A DNA stretch of 64,000 nt, from contig CM055895.1 of NCBI GenBank assembly GCA_029582155.1, positions 62,225,078 through 62,289,077 of the forward strand, in the 5' to 3' direction. Origin of the DNA: Panopea generosa. Its lineage: Eukaryota > Mollusca > Bivalvia > Adapedonta > Hiatellidae. The translations under genes and the position numbers were made by a program. Numbering within the stretch: the stretch's first letter is position 1; every line of letters starts with the position of its first letter. The notes under the pieces are model-generated. The model was not told the origin of the DNA and did no database searches. It worked only from the letters and a program-made list of their open reading frames with translations. Positions 58,643 to 64,000 of the stretch are shown here, in pieces.

Positions 58643-58822
58643 TTTTTAAATGGGGTTTAACGCCATTTTCGACACATTTCAGGTTATATATGGCATATCC
58701 AGTTTTACTGGTGGTGGAAGACCTCAGACTGAGTAGAATCACCGTCATTCCGCAAGTAACTGGCAAGCTCCCCCACATAAAGATTTTGGAGTGAGCGGGA
58801 CTCGAACCTACGACCTTAGCAA
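58643..58822 (-). mobile_element. SINE family D, copy 5, 5'-truncated
   Basis: Minus strand: CTAAGGTCGTAGGTTCGAGT (B box), then the family D tail with TCTACTCAGTCTGAGGTCTT, CCATATATAACCTGAAATGT and GTCGAAAATGGCGTTAAACC, CCATTTAAAAATAAAA. The A-box half of the tRNA head is missing. Confidence 0.8.
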
Positions 58823-59529
58823 GTTAAAGTTCAAGTACGTTGTGTTTAAATTATCTTTGTTTGTTTTATTTAATAACCGAACCATGTTTAACTAATCCTA
58901 CAATAACCATCTGTTTTTATTTAATTTGATATATTTATAATATCTGATATCTTGAAAGAACAGAAACAAAATAACAGCCTCGGTTAAATTAGGGTTTGCT
59001 TTAGCAGTTTAAAAGTCGTGATTTGTTGAACAAACTGATTTTAATACTCCTATATGAATTAACGTTATGCCTTAATTCTATTTACTTAGAATAAGTCATA
59101 AAGATATCTCAAAGTACCATAAGGCATGCATAACGTGTATTTTATTGACACATTTGTAACATTAAACTTATAGTTTATAATGTGTACATTACCTTAACTG
59201 GTACCCTGTCCATTTTTCATATTTTCAAAATTATATCAATCACTATGTCTTCATCGTCTAAAAAACGCAGTCACTTTAGTATACGTTATTATTGAGTTTC
59301 TTCAATATTCTCAGAATTAAAAAAGTGTAAGTGTTATGAAAAGGAAACAAAACAAACGAAACTTGATTATAAATATGTTTAAATGTCTATTAAATTCGAT
59401 TCGCTTGGACCTGCTTTACGGATGCACTCAACCTCGTTCTGCCCTCGCAATCACATCAAACCAGATGGTATAAGTTGATCCTTATGTTTTAGTACGACTG
59501 AAGAAAGCTGAGAGCTATTATGAAACTCT
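58823..59529. other. AT-rich intergenic DNA
   Basis: Nothing supportable found. Confidence 0.3.
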
Positions 59530-59658
59530 ATCGAGTCCGTTTCCTGAGTAAAACCAGTACTGAGTTTTGTTTTTTTCGTATGGTTTCGGCTTGGAACTGG
59601 TGAACCCACAATCCCTGTCATGAGCGACCAACACTCTAACATTGTCAATTACACTCCA
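59530..59658 (-). mobile_element. tRNA-derived SINE, family A, copy 6
   Basis: Minus strand: CCTGGAGTGTAATTGACAAT and TTAGAGTGTTGGTCGCTCAT (decayed head), GATTGTGGGTTCACCAG (decayed B box), then ACTCAGTACTGGTTTTACTC and AGGAAACGGACTCGA. It abuts the MITE at 59659. Confidence 0.65.
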
Positions 59659-59899
59659 GGGCCAAGTTGTTCAAAGCTTGGTTAGATTAACCCTTGGTTA
59701 AGATACAATTTCAAATCACAATATTTTTAGATTTTCAACTTTTTAAGTTATTATTTTATCAAATATTATGAAAGTTTGCCATTATGTTTCTAAAAATGCA
59801 TTTAAACTGCCATAAAATCATCAAGTATAGAAAATATTGAAGATACAAAATTTCACTTAACCCAATGTTAAGCTAGCCAATCTTTGAACAACTGGGCCC
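59659..59899. mobile_element. MITE with GGGCCNAGTTGTTCAAAG termini
   Basis: Left GGGCCAAGTTGTTCAAAGCT and right (reverse complement) GGGCCCAGTTGTTCAAAGAT form a strong terminal inverted repeat that continues with TTGG(T/C)TAG and TTAACC. The interior is 240 bp of AT-rich non-coding DNA. It lies directly against the 5' end of the SINE copy at 59530. Confidence 0.8.
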
Positions 59900-60205
59900 T
59901 GACAATAGAATAAAAGTAAACCCACGATCCACATAACTGCAGTATGGTCATATGTATAGTGTAAAACACAAAATACCCCCCAGGTAGCTATACAAGTACA
60001 TGAAACGAATTAATGCTGTTATTAATGAAGCCGACAACAGCAGTTAACATTACTGAAATAAGATTGGTAAATATTAATATAGATAAAAATTGTTTTGTTT
60101 AAATTTAAAGAAGGTTAATACGGGCGAGTTAATTGTTTCAATTGCAGTAAGAAGCATGAAAAATCGTCTATAACAATACATATATCACACACACAAACAA
60201 GATCA

Positions 60206-60422
60206 GGGCTGCGTTTCACAAAATAACTTAAAAATCGCCGTAAGTCTATTTGACAATAATGTAGTTTGCTTAAATTTTGATCGACATTGAAATTGATTGT
60301 ATTTCAAGTAAATATATCATTTTATGCATGTTTTTTTCAAGATTGATTTCAATGAATATTAAAACTAGTATGAATAAGTGTTGGTTTACGTTAACGACGA
60401 TTTTTTTTGTGAAACGCACCCC
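60206..60422. mobile_element. MITE with GGGNTGCGTTTCACAAAA termini
   Basis: Left GGGCTGCGTTTCACAAAATA, right (reverse complement) GGGGTGCGTTTCACAAAAAA. Both ends can be extended by a CA, giving CAGGG, which recalls hAT termini, but no 8-bp target duplication is seen. The interior is AT-rich and non-coding. Confidence 0.75.
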
Positions 60423-61074
60423 TGGTCTATATGAAGATGTTATTAAGCATATGTACTCAGAAACATACTAGCGTCTTTTTTTTGCAAATAACGGTAAATA
60501 AATGTTGTACAAAGTACGCAATTACCATATAATTTGATAATTAATTTTATAAGAAGCCAGACACATGAACACATCTCAATGTTTATTACGCGAAATCTGA
60601 AATATGTAATTGGTTTGAAAGACGATCTCAACATCGGTAAGCAATTTTAAATGATGGTTATATCCTATTTCAAGCCATAATATGCATTCAATTTTAGTAT
60701 GGTTATTGGAGTTTTGAAGAATTCAAATTTGATTAGATTATTTTATAATAAGATGATACCGCGCAATAAACTGAAACATCTAACACGATATTTGAATCCA
60801 TAAAACAATTAAAGGAACCATTGTATTTGATGATAATAAAAATAAATTAATACATTGCGGTTTGAACAGGCACCACAATTATTAGATTAAAACATATTTT
60901 ATTCAGTTCATTACATGTTAAACGAAGATTATTTAGTATTTAGTAAGACGAGTTGAAAAAAGCCTGATAAATATCTATCACACAAGTAAGTTCATATTTC
61001 ACCCATGATTGGTCACGGCTTGTTCTATCACCAAATCGTATGCCCCAAACTGGTTCCTTCTACTCAGCAAATGG
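60423..61074. other. AT-rich intergenic DNA
   Basis: Nothing recognised between the MITE and the mariner relic. Confidence 0.3.
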
Positions 61075-61815
61075 GTCATAGTCTGAAGACTCATATTGTG
61101 AGATTATGATGGATTTGGAAGAACTTTCCAGTCGCATGACGATTAAAATGACGTCACCACCAACGCTCCATGCGCTGAAGCATTATCATTAAGCAAGCAA
61201 GGTGTGGAGTCAAGTAGCCCTAGATGTTTATGCGAATTGCTAGACGAAGGATCTTCGATACAAAATATATACAATACTGCTGATTAACAGTTTGTCCAAT
61301 ATGAACGCAATATGACGACAATATACGGTTGGTATAGAGCATCTATAGATTGTCCTGTTTTCGCCTAAACTTTGCAAATCTTTGATATGCTGTAATTTGT
61401 CATTCATTTTATTTCGGTTCATATGAACGTAGCCACGTCTCGCCGATAGCTACTCAACGCTTCATCCTTAATTTCATACTGTGCTAGCGATGATTTGGAA
61501 ACATCTACCCTGTTCTGCCGCATTTGGGTAGAAGCTAGACACTGATACAAACATCAAGCTGAAATCGTGCTCATTCGGAGACGATTAGTTAAACTGGTAT
61601 ATGTATTAACTGACCCCGTACTTCTTCAGCAGCATTCTCACATGAAAAGCGTCTATCAATATCCATTATTTCCTTGATTTTTCCAATGTAACATGTGTCT
61701 GTTGCTTCAATGTTCCTGCCTAAACGGTGGTCATCTTTAACAGTCTGCTGGCCAAGTCTGAAAGCCGGTATCCATCAATAAACTGTTGCCTTCCAACTCA
61801 ATGACTTTCACAAAG
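61075..61815 (-). pseudogene. Decayed mariner-like transposase
   Basis: On the minus strand, fragments in successive frames follow the order of a mariner-type (Tc1/mariner, SETMAR-like) transposase: a second helix-turn-helix region (KEIMDIDRRFSCENAAEEV, about 61680-61620), QNRVDVSKSSLAQYE (about 61535-61490), a relic of the first catalytic motif as GETWLRSYEP (about 61460-61425) lacking the Asp of DETW, GQTVNQQYCIYF (about 61295-61260), and the second motif as NDNASAHGALVVTSF (about 61195-61145) followed by DWKVLPNPS. The third Asp region is not clearly readable. Several stops and at least two frame changes make it non-functional. The 5' side ends within about 10 bp of MITE M copy 3. Confidence 0.8.
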
Positions 61816-61825
61816 TGTGTAGTAT

Positions 61826-62068
61826 ACTGAAAGGAACAGCTTATCCATCACTTTTGACTATCGTGTGAAAACTTATTTAACAACTCTTTTCAATGATTTT
61901 CAAATTATTCCAATTATTATCAAATTTAATAACAAACTTGTTCGGTGTTATCTTAAATGTTTTTCGTATTCAATATTGTTGGTTGGATAACTTTCGAGAA
62001 ACTACATAACATGTCGGGTAAAAATAAAACCAAAAATGTCATGTAGCGGGCTAGCTGTTCCATTCAGT
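61826..62068. mobile_element. MITE family M, copy 3, both ends present
   Basis: Left ACTGAAAGGAACAGCTTATC and right (reverse complement) ACTGAATGGAACAGCTAGCC are inverted, flanked by TAT and ATA. 243 bp, AT-rich interior. With the other two copies this defines the family ends as ACTGAACGGAACAGC. Confidence 0.8.
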
Positions 62069-62170
62069 ATACTTCATGAATTGTATCTGCCTCAACTGTG
62101 TTTCCCTGTAAAGCTCTATTTTGATATAAGCGCTATGTTTCCCAGACGTAAACGCGGCTATGTTAGCAGA

Positions 62171-62211
62171 TATGACGTCATCACATATGACGTAATGTTA
62201 TGTGACGTTAT
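62171..62211 (+). promoter_or_regulatory. Three CRE-like sites on a 15-bp period
   Basis: TGACGTCA (62173-62180), TGACGTAA (62188-62195) and TGACGTTA (62203-62210) are spaced exactly 15 bp apart in a short tandem repeat (ATATGACGTNAT type). They match bZIP/CREB-ATF half- or full-sites. No transcription unit is visible nearby, so a regulatory role is only possible. Confidence 0.35.
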
Positions 62212-63052
62212 CAGAGGCTCAGGTAACGTTTGCAAAAACGTACATTACTAGTTGGTATTTCTCTCTATATATCTTTAATTTGTTAGAATTAAGTAATAAG
62301 TCACTTGATTTAAACAATATTTATTTGTTATCATTATATTACATACATGTATACATATTATAATTATTAAGCTATACATAAAAACAAAATTGAGAAGAAA
62401 GTCTCTCTTTCGAATATCTTGAAAGAACTATACCATGTGTGACAAGTGCAATGAAAACAAATTAATTACTAGACAAACAAATAGTAAGCAGCGCTTGAAT
62501 CACTTACTACACATGTCTCACTAAATACTGAATGGCTCTCGACGGTATATGTGCAATGTGATTATGCATTGAAACACAGTATGGTAGATATAACGTGAAA
62601 ATGATTGATGCAATTTGTTTTAATGATATTAATAAGGTTCTAGTAACAATGTTTATAATAATAATTATAATGTTGAAATTGTTGTCAGCACGTATCAAGC
62701 TCATGCAATCTGCCACTTTTGATTTATCGTTGCCATGTCCTTTTAATAGCACATACAAATGACTGTAAATGTAAAAGCATTTTCCCTATAATTTTGCTTT
62801 CTATTTCAGACGTTACTCCTATGGTATTGTTCACCACAGGGATTTACCGTTCACTGTTTGCGATACAGCAAACAATAACATCATGCTATGTTTTCAAACA
62901 AATGTAATTTTCAATTTATTTACGTAAACGTAAAACTAAGCAAATTTGAAAATGGGATTGTATTCTTTAATATTAATAGGTTCATGAAATTATTTTGATA
63001 AATTGAGTAAAGGTTAAGTAAAAAGTTTGCAAATTCTTGAATAACTATCTAT
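62212..63052. other. AT-rich DNA with a good splice-acceptor-like site
   Basis: TTTTGCTTTCTATTTCAG ends at about 62810, a strong acceptor pattern. Downstream frames stay open for 18 to about 45 codons without a recognisable domain. No donor or partner exon is apparent, so it is reported only as a possible terminal exon boundary. Confidence 0.2.
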
Positions 63053-63298
63053 GAGTCCGGATGGCCGAGTGATCTAAGATGACGCTCAACGGTCACTTAC
63101 ATTTCATTGCTTAGGCCAAGGGATCGACCTTTGCTCGGTCCAACAAAATTATATATCTTTGAGAAAGGTTGACATGCACTTGCGAAATGAGAGTGGTTCT
63201 CCTTATATTCATTCCGAGGTGGTCAACCATCATAAAAACTGAATGATATATTGTATATATTTTTGCGTGTGATGAAAATGTAAACCCCATTAAAAAAA
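63053..63298 (+). mobile_element. tRNA-derived SINE, family D, copy 6
   Basis: Plus-strand head GTCCGGATGGCCGAGTGATC (A box) and GGGATCGACCTTTGCTCG (decayed B box). The 3' end GTGATGAAAATGTAAACCCC then ATTAAAAAAA matches the tail of the other family D copies. The central body is more diverged, so it may be a related subfamily. Confidence 0.65.
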
Positions 63299-64000
63299 CT
63301 GTTTATCGCTGAAATAAATGTTTGATATGACATATTTCAGCTTATATTACATGACTAATAATAACTATATGCATTATTATTTTTAGTATCTAAAATAACG
63401 TCATTTTAATATGTATGTGAGAGATGATAAATATTCTTTTATGCGTCATATAGAATAGCAAGTCTGCAAACTTCATTTCATTATAATTGCATTCTGTTCA
63501 TATTTATCAGATATTAAATTGATATATTGAAAATAAATTTGTTCTTTAATCATTTGATTTCAATTTTAGGATAGTTCCGTCTTATTGTAAAACTAATGAC
63601 AGAGCTTTAGTTTAGTCTAAAACTTTTTATAGCTCTAGAACATGTACATTATTGATAATTAACATACATATACTATGAAATTGCTATTAGAACACCAATA
63701 GTGTTTACTATAAACATACACGTCGAATGTGTGTTTGAAAGTTAATGTCTTAAAACATATTTGATTATGATCTAATATTAACCCTCTGGGAAATCATGTG
63801 AATATTGTCTCATTATATAGGCCGTGTTAATAACAAAAAAAACAACAAAACAAAACAATTTAGAAATATGAGGTTATAATGTTGGTGATAAAGCAAGTAA
63901 GAAAGATTCAGCACTGTTTCATCAACACATGAATATATGCATGTTCTTGTAGGCGCATCTTCATCATGTTATATGTATTTAGTAAATCTATTAATTGAAT
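63299..64000. other. AT-rich intergenic DNA to the window end
   Basis: No gene or repeat recognised; an AACAAAACAAAACAA run lies near 63840. Confidence 0.3.

Noticed and set aside
62036-62251. 71-codon plus-strand frame
   Set aside because: It begins inside the right end of MITE M copy 3 and runs into the CRE-like repeat; no domain.
62719-62907. Terminal coding exon after the acceptor at about 62810
   Set aside because: The acceptor looks good, but none of the downstream frames is long or recognisable; noted only as low-confidence.

Overview
This is an AT-rich invertebrate nuclear DNA window, most likely from a mollusc and probably a bivalve. The evidence is a long repeat-filled non-coding landscape, several tRNA-derived SINE families, many short inverted-repeat (MITE-like) elements, long minisatellites, and one intronless-in-CDS neuropeptide receptor of the protostome allatostatin-C/somatostatin type. 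The species assignment is inference. There is no operon structure, no rRNA, no intact tRNA gene and no CRISPR array.

The only clearly intact protein-coding gene is a class A GPCR on the minus strand (24191-25561). Three broken coding relics were recognised. A gene head encoding an integrase zinc-binding-like domain (6398-6967) has a TATA/CCAAT promoter and is interrupted by a SINE and a one-base frameshift. A HARBI1-like (PIF/Harbinger) transposase fragment lies at 18760-19060, minus strand. A heavily mutated mariner-like transposase lies at 61075-61815, minus strand. An unrecognised 43-codon ORF (8414-8545) may be an exon.

Layout: 0-10 kb holds SINEs, small tandem repeats, the broken integrase-like gene, a 1.1 kb polypyrimidine block with G-quadruplex potential and a compound microsatellite. 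10-24 kb is mostly unassignable AT-rich DNA with a 209-bp palindrome, a dispersed element, the HARBI1 relic and three SINEs. 24-28 kb holds the GPCR and its upstream region. 28.8-31.3 kb is a 33-bp satellite array that keeps a 715-codon frame open. 32-43 kb holds nested dispersed repeats, a MITE with matching termini, a minisatellite born inside a dispersed element, and SINEs. 43.4-46.2 kb is a 42-bp satellite array. 47-64 kb holds SINE duplications, at least five MITE-like elements (one piggyBac-like), the mariner relic and a triplicated CRE-like motif.

Apart from the receptor, the window is a record of transposon insertion, decay and local tandem amplification. Several insertions can be dated relative to one another by target-site duplications or nesting. 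No new multi-gene system was found. The most interesting items are the SINE-split promoter-bearing gene, the two coding-like satellite arrays with higher-order structure, the dispersed element that has grown an internal minisatellite, and two SINE families that share a 3' tail.
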